This document shows, one piece after another, positions 22,869 through 31,242 of a stretch of DNA of 64,000 nt (position 1 is the first letter of the stretch; each line of letters opens with the position of its first letter). The stretch spans positions 17,730-81,729 of the forward strand of contig NZ_JAFCJJ010000030.1 of the NCBI RefSeq assembly GCF_018131015.1, read 5' to 3'. Below the pieces are notes generated by a model that was not told the DNA's origin, searched no databases, and worked only from the letters and a program-made list of their open reading frames with translations. This DNA comes from Bradyrhizobium diazoefficiens (lineage in GTDB: Bacteria; Pseudomonadota; Alphaproteobacteria; Rhizobiales; Xanthobacteraceae). Position numbers and translations under genes: made by a program.

Positions 22869-25682
22869 ATGCCCTATACGCAGATCATGTCCCTCGCGCC
22901 GCTAGCCTTATCCATCGCGCTATTCGTCTTCTGGATCGGACTGGGGTGGTCGTTGATCGCCATCGCCGAGCCGGGCATGGAGCCGCTGAAGGCGTTGCTC
23001 GTCGCGCCTGCACTCGGCGTGGCGCTGACCGTGCTGCCGGTCTTTTGGCTCAGCGCTTTCGGACTGCCGGTCAGCGACTTCGCCCGCCCGCTCGCGCTCG
23101 TTCTCGCCGCAATCGCCATCACGATAGCGGGTTGGCGTCGCCCACCCTGGAAATCGCCGGAGTTGCTGCCCGCGGTCGTCGTGCTGTTGGCCGTCGTCCT
23201 GATTGGTTTTCCGACACTCTATTTCGGCTTCGACTGGATAGCGAACGCCAACGACGATTGGGGCGTCTACAACCTGCGAGCCATTCGCTATCTGCATGGT
23301 GGCTTCTATCAGCAGCCTTCCATCGAGGCCATGCGGGAGGGGCGCAATTATCCGGGCGTATACTGGTACGCAGACGTGGTTCAGACCTGGAGGCCCGGCA
23401 GCGACCTGGTGCTTGCGTGGGTCAGCACGATCGTCGGCAAGAACCCGTTTTTTGTGTTCATGCCGGTGATCCTGGCATTTCATGGCGTGCTCTGCTTCGC
23501 CGCGGCGGCGCTTGCCAGATCGTGGTTCAAATCCCGTACGGCGTTGCTCGCGGGCCTGGTGCTGACGGCGGTGGCACCTCTGAGTGTTTACGCCGTACAT
23601 CAGCAACTGATCGCCCAGGTGATAGGTCTCGCCTTCACTTGCGCATTGGCGAGCCTCGCTTTCGTGTCTCTTCACCAGCTCGCTTCGGCGCGACGAATTG
23701 CCGTCGTATCGATCCTCTCCAGCGGATTTTTGCTCCTGTACACCGAATTGGTGCCGCTGTTCGGCCTGGGGTTCGTTTTATTCCACGCCAGTCACGCATT
23801 GGACAAGGAGTGGGGTTGGAGGCGATCGTGGCCAGTGCTGTCGATTCTCCCGGCCGTCTGTATTTTCCTCGGCGCCTACACGATTGATGCGGCGTTCTAC
23901 CTCCTCTCCCAGTTTCAGCAGAGCTCTGCACAGGGCGTATTCGACGGACTGTCGATCTTTCCGTATTTTCGGGTTCCGAGTGGCGTGGCGGTGCTGTTCG
24001 GGATCTCCCGACTGGCGGAGCTGCCGAGCGAGCCATGGCTTTCCCTTTCGATAGCGGCTGGCTTCCTCTTGCTGGCAGTTGCTCTCGCCGGAACGTTGAT
24101 TGGTCTCGCGGCTCGTCAAGGCGTCGCATTTGTCCCGGCCGGGCTGCTGTTGATGATTCTACTGCTCATCGTGCGTGGCAGTGATTTCGGGATATTCAAG
24201 ATAGCGATGTTCGTCCAGGCGTTCGTCTGGTTTTGTATCGTCGCCGTGCTGGCCAGGCTTCGATTGAATTGGGCGGCACCGGTCTATCTCGGAATATTGT
24301 CGACACTCATCCTTACGGATATTCGGCATCTGGATTCCTCCTTGAAGCATGGTCCCGGCGCCGGCAGCTCGATGGGGAATGCCTCGCAGGAAAGGCTCTT
24401 GAGCAGATTTCTCGATGGCGGTCCGGATGCGCCATGCGATGCCGATTTCGAGACGCCACTTCCTCCCGTCATCAAGATATTGAGCGCCACGCCAGGGTGC
24501 GCGAGGAGTTTCATCGCGCGTCCAACTTTTGGATGGGGTATCACTCCTGATCGAAATCCGTTCCACGACACAATTGCGATCCGTGGATATGTCGAGCGTG
24601 CCGTCGGGCGTGTGAGCCCCGTTCCAACCAAGTTGCCGTTTGACTATCCGCAGCTCGGAAGCGTTGCCGTCGTCACCAGGAAGCCAGCGGTTGAGTATCG
24701 AAAACTGGTTGTCGATATCGCCAGCCGATCGATTTTCAACAGGACCGATTCTAGTCGGAACCGGCTGATCTTTGTGAATTCCAATCTCAGCAGTCACTAC
24801 TACCTGCCGGAGTCCGGCATCGCCGGCATCTATGCAACGGAAGCAGACACGTTCTTTCCGAGCGGATATTTTGCCGCCGTCGGGAGGTATCTCCTGTTCA
24901 GAGTATCTTCTCCCAGCAAATCGGTGCGGCTCGAACTCGACCTCACAACCTCGGTTCTCGGTGACGGCAAGGCACAGCTTCCTGCCGCAACGGTCGTTGG
25001 GGAACAGCCCGTCCAGGTCGGGCTATCAGGACACGGCGCGGCGCGGGTCATTTCACCTCCACTGTCGCCTCTGGTCGTAGACGGTGTTGCTTATGTCCTG
25101 CTCGACCTGGGTGCCGAACCCAAGCCGATCAAAATCCCGCGTCATGGTTTGATGAAGATGTACGGCACCGAGGTGCCGATCGATCCCCGGCGGATGGTCG
25201 GGTTTGCGCGGGGGATCAGTCTGATTGATGCGGACGAGGAGGGCGCGGCCACACCTCCTTCGAGCATCAGCCATTTTCCTGCTGACCTCGCCAAAGAGAA
25301 ACTCCAGTTCTCCGGTATCTATGAGGATGGCTGGCTCGGCGACGAGGGCTTCGTCGAGCTGTCCAATGACTGCCCGGGCAGCAAGGTTGTCTTCCGCGGC
25401 ATGTTTCCGAGGGGGCTTGGTCTCGACAGCATCGATCTCTTGCTGAAAGTCGCTGGCGGAGAGTCCGTGGTGAAGCATATCGAGCCCGGGCCCTTCGAGC
25501 TTGAGCTGCCTGCAAACCCTGGCAGGTCTCGCATCGAATTCAGCTTCTCGGCGCTCGGCCGATTGCCGGGCGGCGACAATCGCCCGGCGACAGTGCTGCT
25601 GTCGTCGGTTTCGATCGAAGGCGGCGGCAGCAAGGCGGCCGAGGATTTGGGGTCGCAACCGCCGCAGCCGGCTTGCCAATAA
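22869..25682 (+). CDS. Large integral membrane protein, GT-C-like, with C-terminal beta-rich domain
   Basis: A 937-residue protein. The first half (about 1-510) has roughly 12-13 hydrophobic helices, with an acidic 'NANDDWGVYNLRAIRYLHGG' loop after the early helices, as in lipid-linked-sugar-dependent GT-C glycosyltransferases. The second half (about 520-937) is soluble, presumably periplasmic, with Ser/Pro/Gly-rich beta-type sequence and no recognised domain. It closes the island after 80 bp of spacing. With the GT2 at 14038 it could transfer the modified sugar from a lipid carrier to a glycan outside the membrane. ATG 22887 is an alternative start. The function is inferred from topology and context. 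Confidence 0.65.
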   Translation: MPYTQIMSLAPLALSIALFVFWIGLGWSLIAIAEPGMEPLKALLVAPALGVALTVLPVFWLSAFGLPVSDFARPLALVLAAIAITIAGWRRPPWKSPELLPAVVVLLAVVLIGFPTLYFGFDWIANANDDWGVYNLRAIRYLHGGFYQQPSIEAMREGRNYPGVYWYADVVQTWRPGSDLVLAWVSTIVGKNPFFVFMPVILAFHGVLCFAAAALARSWFKSRTALLAGLVLTAVAPLSVYAVHQQLIAQVIGLAFTCALASLAFVSLHQLASARRIAVVSILSSGFLLLYTELVPLFGLGFVLFHASHALDKEWGWRRSWPVLSILPAVCIFLGAYTIDAAFYLLSQFQQSSAQGVFDGLSIFPYFRVPSGVAVLFGISRLAELPSEPWLSLSIAAGFLLLAVALAGTLIGLAARQGVAFVPAGLLLMILLLIVRGSDFGIFKIAMFVQAFVWFCIVAVLARLRLNWAAPVYLGILSTLILTDIRHLDSSLKHGPGAGSSMGNASQERLLSRFLDGGPDAPCDADFETPLPPVIKILSATPGCARSFIARPTFGWGITPDRNPFHDTIAIRGYVERAVGRVSPVPTKLPFDYPQLGSVAVVTRKPAVEYRKLVVDIASRSIFNRTDSSRNRLIFVNSNLSSHYYLPESGIAGIYATEADTFFPSGYFAAVGRYLLFRVSSPSKSVRLELDLTTSVLGDGKAQLPAATVVGEQPVQVGLSGHGAARVISPPLSPLVVDGVAYVLLDLGAEPKPIKIPRHGLMKMYGTEVPIDPRRMVGFARGISLIDADEEGAATPPSSISHFPADLAKEKLQFSGIYEDGWLGDEGFVELSNDCPGSKVVFRGMFPRGLGLDSIDLLLKVAGGESVVKHIEPGPFELELPANPGRSRIEFSFSALGRLPGGDNRPATVLLSSVSIEGGGSKAAEDLGSQPPQPACQ

Positions 25683-25709
25683 GCTCCGACGCCGAAGCGA
25701 CAGCGGTCG

Positions 25710-25883
25710 TCAGCGTTCGCGGCTGATCGGCAGGCCGGAGGCGAGGTCGATGAAATGGACCCGCGTGCAAGCCGGACAGGCGAAGGCCTCGAAGCTCCGA
25801 CCTTCCTGTCGTTCCTGCTTCTCCAGATGCGTCTGCACGTTCATGCCCGTCTGCGGGCACCGGAAAACGATCAAATCGGCCAT
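25710..25883 (-). CDS. Small zinc-finger-like CxxC protein
   Basis: A 57-residue protein read from an ATG at 25881-25883: MADLIVFRCPQTGMNVQTHL, then 'FACPACTRVHFIDLASGLP'. Cys9, Cys36 and Cys39, with the 'CP-xx-C' spacing and the following His, suggest a half zinc ribbon. It is short enough to be missed by length cut-offs. Small proteins of this type are recurrent in Bradyrhizobiaceae (from memory). The function is unknown. It converges on the 22869 gene. Confidence 0.6.
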   Translation of the reverse strand: MADLIVFRCPQTGMNVQTHLEKQERQEGRSFEAFACPACTRVHFIDLASGLPISRER

Positions 25884-25988
25884 CGACGCAGAATGACGGC
25901 TTGGCGGATTTCATCCTTGATCTGGATCAGTTTTGGAATCGCTCCAGGCCGGTGGCAGGCGCGCCCCGATCGCCGGTCCCGCAAATGC

Positions 25989-26012
25989 GAAGGGGCCCGA
26001 AAGGGCCCCTTC
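25989..26012 (-). terminator. Rho-independent-type terminator of the 26018 gene
   Basis: GAAGGGGCCC and GGGCCCCTTC form a perfect 10-bp stem around a 4-nt loop, directly downstream of the leftward gene that ends at 26018. On the transcribed strand it is followed by GCATTTGC, a short T run only. Confidence 0.8.
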
Positions 26013-26017
26013 AAACC

Positions 26018-26296
26018 TCACCAGCGCCGATAGCCATAGTAGCCGTAGCGGCGCGGCGCGTAGTAGCGGGGGCCATAATATCGAGGGCCGTAATAGCGTG
26101 GCCCGTAATAGCCATAATATCCGTAGTTCGGACGCCAGGCGCAGCGCCCCCAGGCATCGCAGACCATGGCAATCTGCTCGACGTCGGAGACCTGCGGCGT
26201 CGCGGGGGCAGGCGCAATGGGCATGGCCACGGCCGCCGGCGAGGCCGCGAGGGCACCGAACAGGGACGCGGCGGCGAGGGCAATCTTCAGCTTCAT
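26018..26296 (-). CDS. Exported Tyr/Gly-rich repeat protein
   Basis: A 92-residue protein with a signal peptide (MKLKIALAAASLFGALAASP), a central 'VCDAWGRCAWRP' Cys pair, and a tail of repeated 'YYGPR' units ending RYGYYGYRRW. The tandem DNA repeat has a 15-bp unit around 26050-26110. A GGAAG site precedes the ATG at 26296. Exported proteins with Tyr/Gly/Arg-rich tails are numerous in Bradyrhizobium, possibly envelope-structural. The function is unknown. Confidence 0.75.
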   Translation of the reverse strand: MKLKIALAAASLFGALAASPAAVAMPIAPAPATPQVSDVEQIAMVCDAWGRCAWRPNYGYYGYYGPRYYGPRYYGPRYYAPRRYGYYGYRRW

Positions 26297-26494
26297 GATG
26301 TCTTCCTTTGATGACGCAGTACAGACTATCGAAGGGGTTTCGATCAAATTGTGGCGGAGCCGAAATGTGTAATGCTGATGAACATTTTCGTTGGCCCGGC
26401 GGCCAATTATTCGGGCGCTGCCGGTCCAGGAAATCGAGAAGCGATGACTGACGTCACGAGCCGGCCGCCCATAACGAGATGCGGCCAGCGACCC

Positions 26495-26758
26495 TCAGTA
26501 GCAGGGGTGCCGGCGGCCGTCCTGGCCGGTATAGGCGGCGGCGCTCTGGTAGCACTGGTTGTTGGCCGGGCCGTCGTAATAGGCGAAGGTGCCCGGAGCG
26601 ATGCCGGGGCCGTAATTGTGCAGGTAGCTGATTGGGTAGGGCAGCGGGTTGACGTAGTGGCGATAGTACCGGTGATGTCCCCGGGCCTCCGCGAGGCTGG
26701 GGGCTAGGATTGCGGCCGACAGGGCAGCAACCGCGGCAACAAGCTTGAACCTGCTCAT
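26495..26758 (-). CDS. Small exported His/Tyr-rich protein
   Basis: An 87-residue protein with signal peptide 'MSRFKLVAAVAALSAAILAP' (cleavage after SLAEA), then 'RGHHRYYRHYVNPLPYPISY' and a C-terminal 'NNQCYQSAAAYTGQDGRRH'. The ATG at 26758 has GGAGA upstream. It resembles other tiny periplasmic proteins in this window. No function can be assigned. Confidence 0.72.
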   Translation of the reverse strand: MSRFKLVAAVAALSAAILAPSLAEARGHHRYYRHYVNPLPYPISYLHNYGPGIAPGTFAYYDGPANNQCYQSAAAYTGQDGRRHPCY

Positions 26759-27033
26759 CTCGATTCTCCGGAACCCGCGCATTGGTGTCGGTTCGTTATA
26801 GCGATTTTGGACCGGCTAGCCACCCGCCCCGAGGCCGGAAATCGGGACTGACCCGCAGATTCCCGGGCTTATGTGACCGAAATGCCGGGGCGCGGTCCGC
26901 CGGCTTGCCCATTTTTGGCCTTTTCGGGATGCTTAACGAATTGCCTACATAAGTATGATCAAGATTCCCGCCGGCCGCTGGGGTGCTCTTCGAGGCCGGG
27001 TCGTTCTCGCAAGGTTTTCACCGTCACTTTGCC

Positions 27034-27477
27034 ATGCGCATCACGCTTCTCAGCCTGCTGTTGCTCTTCGTCGCCGCCGCGCCGGCGCGGGCCGACCTGC
27101 ACATCACCCGCGACCATGGCGGCTATGTCGAGGAGTACAAGACCAAGTACAAGCGGATCCGCGACAAGGGCGAGCGCGTCATCATCGACGGCATCTGCAA
27201 TTCGGCCTGCACGCTCGTGCTCGGCATCGTGCCGATGAACAAGATCTGCGTGACGCCGAAGGCGAGCCTCGGCTTCCACCAGGCCTATTACGACAAGGCC
27301 TTCACCTTCGGCATCAAGGTCACCAGCGCGGAGGGGACCTCCGACCTGATGTCCTATTACCCCGACACGGTGAAGGACTGGATCCGCCGCAACGGCGGGC
27401 TCACCACCGACATGAAGAAGATCAAGAACGGGATCGATCTCTGGAAGATCATCGACCCCTGTCCGGACGAATGGTGA
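27034..27477 (+). CDS. Exported ClpP/crotonase-fold-like protein (COG3904 type)
   Basis: A 147-residue protein with signal peptide 'MRITLLSLLLLFVAAAPARA'. The core 'VIIDGICNSACTLVLGIVP' carries a Ser57 in the position of the ClpP-fold nucleophile, and 'ASLGFHQAYYDKAF' supplies His82. These are the features of a family of predicted periplasmic ClpP-like proteins. Whether it is a protease is not known; the catalytic Asp is not evident. The ATG at 27034 is chosen because the signal peptide begins there; an upstream start at 26983 would place 17 extra residues before it. Confidence 0.68.
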   Translation: MRITLLSLLLLFVAAAPARADLHITRDHGGYVEEYKTKYKRIRDKGERVIIDGICNSACTLVLGIVPMNKICVTPKASLGFHQAYYDKAFTFGIKVTSAEGTSDLMSYYPDTVKDWIRRNGGLTTDMKKIKNGIDLWKIIDPCPDEW

Positions 27478-27574
27478 GCGGCTGATCCCGGCCTCTGCTC
27501 CTCGTCCAGCGCACATCGGCCGGTCGGAAACTCGCATTGCCGCGCAGCTCCCGCTCGGGCAATGAGGCCGGTAA

Positions 27575-28447
27575 ATGACCCATGATCAAGACGCCCTTGC
27601 CGCGCGCGCGGCGCCGGTCCTGTTCGTCGTGCTCTGGAGCACCGGCTTCATCGGCACCAAATACGTCATCAACAACGCCGAGCCCTTGACCTATCTCGCC
27701 ATCCGCATGGCGGTGGTGGTCGCCCTGATGGCGGTGATCGCGGCGATCGCGCGGCCGAAATGGCCGGACCGCGTCGGCCTCGCGCACAGCGTGGCCGCCG
27801 GCATCCTGGTCCACGGCTTCTATCTCGGCGGCACCGCGATCGCGATCGCGCATTCGATTCCCGCCGGGCTGTCCGCGCTCATTCCGGGCCTGCAGCCGAT
27901 CCTGACCTCGACCATCGCCAACCGCTGGCTCGGCGAGAAGGTGACGCCGGTGCAATGGGGCGGGCTGGTGCTCGGCCTTGGCGGCGTTGCGCTGATCTTG
28001 CACAATCGCCCCATGACGGGGGAGGCCGGCCTCGGGTGGCTCGCCTCGGTCGTCTCGCTGGTCAGCATCACCCTCGGAACGCTGTATCAGCGTCGCTACT
28101 GCAATCACATCGACTGGCGCGCCGGCAATCTCGTGCAATATGCGGCGGTGGCGATCTTCTTCACGATCGGTGCCTTCCTGTTCGAAGATCGCGTCGTGCA
28201 CTGGACGGCCGAGTTCGTGCTAGCCGTCGGCTGGCTCGCTGTGGTGCTCTCGATCGGGTCGATTGGCCTTTTGTACTGGCTGATCCGCCACGCCGCCGCG
28301 ACCGCGGTTGCGAGCCTGTTCTATCTCGTGCCGGCGGTCACCGCGCTGATGGCCTATGCCCTGTTCGGCGAGAGGCTCGACGCGCTCGCGATCGCCGGTA
28401 TGGCGATGTGCGCGGCCGCGGTGTTTGTGGTCAACCGCCGCTTCTAG
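27575..28447 (+). CDS. EamA/DMT-family membrane transporter
   Basis: A 290-residue protein with ten predicted helices in two EamA repeats: 'VVLWSTGFIGTKYVIN' starts the first, and 'YALFGERLDALAIAGMAMC' ends the second. It is a paralogue by family, not by close sequence, of the 6847 gene. Such transporters export amino acids or metabolites. No ligand is indicated. GGCCGGTAA lies before the ATG, a poor ribosome site. Confidence 0.85.
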   Translation: MTHDQDALAARAAPVLFVVLWSTGFIGTKYVINNAEPLTYLAIRMAVVVALMAVIAAIARPKWPDRVGLAHSVAAGILVHGFYLGGTAIAIAHSIPAGLSALIPGLQPILTSTIANRWLGEKVTPVQWGGLVLGLGGVALILHNRPMTGEAGLGWLASVVSLVSITLGTLYQRRYCNHIDWRAGNLVQYAAVAIFFTIGAFLFEDRVVHWTAEFVLAVGWLAVVLSIGSIGLLYWLIRHAAATAVASLFYLVPAVTALMAYALFGERLDALAIAGMAMCAAAVFVVNRRF

Positions 28448-28536
28448 GCGGGCAGGCTAGTGCGTCAGAATACATCCCTGACGTGCGCGGCGCCCTCATG
28501 CTAGGGTGGCCGCATTTTCAGACAGGGGTGATTTCC

Positions 28537-29280
28537 ATGAAGAAGGAGAGACGTGCGCTGCTCGGCAGGTCGATGAAGCCGGTCCGCATTGCCTGCATCA
28601 ATTACGCAGAAGAGATGATGAGCGACCGCATGATGGCGAAGCTCACGGCCGCGCTGCAGAAATGCTACGACACGCATTTCCTGCCGGTCTGGGGCTACCC
28701 CATCGATCTGGACGTCACCCGCAAGCCGAAGCCCACCGACTGGCAACTGGTCTATTTCGACGATGCCACCCACAAGAACTTCCTCGGACGGCATGAACTG
28801 ACCCATCGCGGCCAGCCGATCTCGAAGATTTTCCTCAAGGCGCTGGGCGAGGAGCCCGTCAGCCTGGCAGCCTCGCACGAGCTGTTCGAAATGGTGCTCG
28901 ACCCCATGGCCAATCTCTGGGCCGACAAGAACAGACATACCCAATATGCCTATGAGGTCTGTGACGCCGTCGAGGAAGACGCTTTCGAGGTCAGCGGATT
29001 TCCGATGTCGAACTTCGTCTATCCGTCCTGGTTCGAGCCGTTCAAGCATCCCCGCGGCACCAAGTTCGACCACATGGGATTGCTCAAGGAGCCGTTCTCG
29101 ATGACCGAGGGAGGCTATGTCATCAAGAAGGTCAACGGCAGGCGGCTGGTCAAGGCGTTCGGCTCGCCTGAGAAGCGGCGGCGCTTCAACAGCGAGGACC
29201 GGCGGGGTCACCGCAGCGAATTCCGCGATCCCAAAGGCGAGCATCATCCGGGCCGGCGCGCCGCCAAGCGGCGCGGGTAA
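28537..29280 (+). CDS. HELFE-motif protein of unknown function
   Basis: A 247-residue protein. 'SLAASHELFEMVLDPMANLW' contains His114-Glu115-x-x-Glu118 and Asp122, followed by 'YEVCDAVEEDAFEVSG' and 'MSNFVYPSWFEPF'. The HExxE-type spacing with a later acidic cluster recalls metal-dependent hydrolases, though the classical HExxH is absent. The C-terminal 40 residues are strongly basic and could bind nucleic acid or membrane. Homologues with a 'SHELLEM-DP' core are known to me only as uncharacterised. The ATG at 28537 follows GGGGTGATTTCC. Confidence 0.6.
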   Translation: MKKERRALLGRSMKPVRIACINYAEEMMSDRMMAKLTAALQKCYDTHFLPVWGYPIDLDVTRKPKPTDWQLVYFDDATHKNFLGRHELTHRGQPISKIFLKALGEEPVSLAASHELFEMVLDPMANLWADKNRHTQYAYEVCDAVEEDAFEVSGFPMSNFVYPSWFEPFKHPRGTKFDHMGLLKEPFSMTEGGYVIKKVNGRRLVKAFGSPEKRRRFNSEDRRGHRSEFRDPKGEHHPGRRAAKRRG

Positions 29281-29331
29281 GCGCGAGGCCCCCGGGCATT
29301 TGCGCGCGAAGGCCCTGCGTTGGCCGGGCGA

Positions 29332-29598
29332 TCAGCGCCTGGCCTTCTTCTTCTTGGCGGCTTTCTTCGCGGTTTTCTTCGCTGCTTTCTTGGGCGCCTT
29401 CTTGGCGGCCTTCTTCGCGCTCTTCTTGGTTGCCTTCTTCGACTTTTTCGAAGCCTTCTTCGGCGCTACCTTCTTGGCAACCTTCTTGGCGGCTTTCCGC
29501 ACCTTCTTGACGGTGCTGACCGCGGCGTCCTTGGTCGCTTCAACGGCGGCGGTGATCGTCTCCATCGCCTGCTCGGTTACGGGCTTGTCGTCGTCCAT
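29332..29598 (-). CDS. Histone H1-like lysine-rich DNA-binding protein
   Basis: An 88-residue protein with an acidic N-terminal 25 residues and a C-terminal tail made of 'KKAAKK', 'PKKAAKK' and similar units, ending KKKKARR. Roughly half of the tail is Lys and a third Ala. Histone H1-like proteins of this kind condense nucleoid DNA in several alphaproteobacteria. The DNA repeat in the tail makes length variation likely. It lies convergent to the HELFE gene and upstream of the photolyase on the same strand. Confidence 0.75.
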   Translation of the reverse strand: MDDDKPVTEQAMETITAAVEATKDAAVSTVKKVRKAAKKVAKKVAPKKASKKSKKATKKSAKKAAKKAPKKAAKKTAKKAAKKKKARR

Positions 29599-29665
29599 GT
29601 CGTCCCCCAGGGTTTGAATGGAGCGTTGACGATAGCGGGATTCGAAATCGTGTCAAAGCAACCGC

Positions 29666-31198
29666 TCAACCTTTTCGGATTTTTGCATAGGCGGCGAGGG
29701 CGCGCTCGCGCCCACGCGCATGATCGACGATCGGCCCTGGATAGGTCTTGCCGAGCTCGACGCCCGCGCTTGCGAGTTCGATCGGCGTCGCTTCCCAGGG
29801 CCGGTGGATCAGCTTCGCCGGCAGCCTCTTCAGTTCCGGCACGAAGCGCCGGACATAGGCTCCGTCGGGGTCGAACTTCTCGCCCTGGAGCACCGGGCTG
29901 AACACGCGGAAATAGGGCGCGGCATCGGCGCCGCAGCCCGCGACCCACTGCCAGTTGGCGGGATTGCTGCCGGCATCCGCATCGACCAGCGTGTCCCAGA
30001 ACCAGCGCTCGCCATGGCGCCAGTCGATCAGGAGGTGCTTGACCAGGAAGGAGGCGGCCACCATCCGCACCCGGTTGTGCATCACGCCGGTGTGCCAGAG
30101 TTCGCGCAGGCCGGCGTCAACGATCGGGTAGCCGGTCTCCCCGCGCTGCCAAGCGGCGAGCGCCTTGCTGTCGGACCGCCAGGGGAAGCCGTCGAAATTC
30201 GCCTGCAGGTTCTCGCCGGCGAGATCGGGATGATCGTGGAGCAGGTGGCGGCAGAACTCGCGCCAGCCGAGCTCAGTCAGGAACTTTTCGATGCCGGGCC
30301 CGAGCGAGGGGTCCTCGGCCGCCGCAAACCGCGCGGCGTGAAAGACCTGGCGCGGGCTGATCTCGCCGAACCGTAAGTGCGGCGACAGGCCGGACGTGCC
30401 CTGCCGGTCCGGCCGATCGCGGTCGCCGACATAGCCGCGCGCGACGGTCTTGAGGAAATCGCGCAGGCACGCGCGGGCGGCAGCCTCGCCGGGCGTCCAG
30501 GTGTCGCGAAGGCCGCCCGCCCAGTCCGGGTTCACCGGCTCGAGCTTCCATTCCTCCAGCGTATCGCTCGCGATCTCGGGGCCGCGGCGCAATGCCTTCG
30601 GGGCGGGCAGCGGTTTTGAGGGATCGCCGAGCGCCAGCACCCGCCGCCAGAACGGCGTGAAGACGCGCAAGCCCCGGCCTTCCTTGTTGCGGACCGCCGC
30701 GGGCGGGACCAGCAAGTCGCCGGGGAAACCTTGCGAGGCGACACCGGCCTTGGCCAGCGCCGCTTCGAGCTGCTGCTCGACGGCCCGATGCGGCGCCTGC
30801 GCGACCCCATTCCAGTAGACGGCCGCGGCGCCGCTTTCGCGCGCCAAGTCGGCGATCACCCTGGCCGCAGGCCCCCGGCGCAGCGTCAGCGTCCCGCCGC
30901 GCCGGACAATCTCGGCGCCGAGCGCGCGCAGCGACTGGGCCAGCCACCAGCGCGCCGCGCCGCCCGGTGCCCGGCCGGCTGCGTCGTCGAGGACATAGAG
31001 ACAGATCACCGGCGCGCCGGTCCTGGCGGCAGCATGGAGGGCGGGATGGTCGGACAGGCGGAGATCGTCGCGGAACCAGACGATGACAGGCGGCGGGCTT
31101 GGCGGGGTCAGATTCTGTCCTCGTTTACGAATTGGAAACCCATGCCGCGTGCGGCGGCGTGAACCGTCGTTAATGCGACCGTAAGCCGATTGCACCAA
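29666..31198 (-). CDS. phrB: Deoxyribodipyrimidine photolyase, class I
   Basis: A cryptochrome/photolyase protein: 'VIVWFRDDLRLSDHPAL' opens the antenna domain, 'GTSGLSPHLRFGEISPR' and 'LGWREFCRHLL' are in the FAD domain, and 'WRHGERWFWDTLVDADAGSN' followed by 'NWQWVAGCGADAAPYFR' is the signature region. It repairs cyclobutane dimers with light. The start is unclear. The frame opens at TTG 31198, but the N-terminal fold begins near residue 35, and no ATG lies between; a CTG at 31111 would give about 481 residues, nearer the usual 470-480. It is divergent from the chemoreceptor, with a short gap. Confidence 0.9.
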   Translation of the reverse strand: MVQSAYGRINDGSRRRTRHGFPIRKRGQNLTPPSPPPVIVWFRDDLRLSDHPALHAAARTGAPVICLYVLDDAAGRAPGGAARWWLAQSLRALGAEIVRRGGTLTLRRGPAARVIADLARESGAAAVYWNGVAQAPHRAVEQQLEAALAKAGVASQGFPGDLLVPPAAVRNKEGRGLRVFTPFWRRVLALGDPSKPLPAPKALRRGPEIASDTLEEWKLEPVNPDWAGGLRDTWTPGEAAARACLRDFLKTVARGYVGDRDRPDRQGTSGLSPHLRFGEISPRQVFHAARFAAAEDPSLGPGIEKFLTELGWREFCRHLLHDHPDLAGENLQANFDGFPWRSDSKALAAWQRGETGYPIVDAGLRELWHTGVMHNRVRMVAASFLVKHLLIDWRHGERWFWDTLVDADAGSNPANWQWVAGCGADAAPYFRVFSPVLQGEKFDPDGAYVRRFVPELKRLPAKLIHRPWEATPIELASAGVELGKTYPGPIVDHARGRERALAAYAKIRKG

Positions 31199-31242
31199 TA
31201 TGCGGGAATTCCGGGGATAGTTCCATTCAGGTCTGGTTTTCG

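Noticed and set aside
26983..27033. Upstream start for the ClpP-like exported protein.
   Set aside because: The extra residues precede a perfect signal peptide at 27034 and would spoil it.
29340..29520. Periodic CTTCTT-rich sequence, checked as a possible microsatellite or array.
   Set aside because: It is the antisense of the lysine/alanine tail of the H1-like protein.
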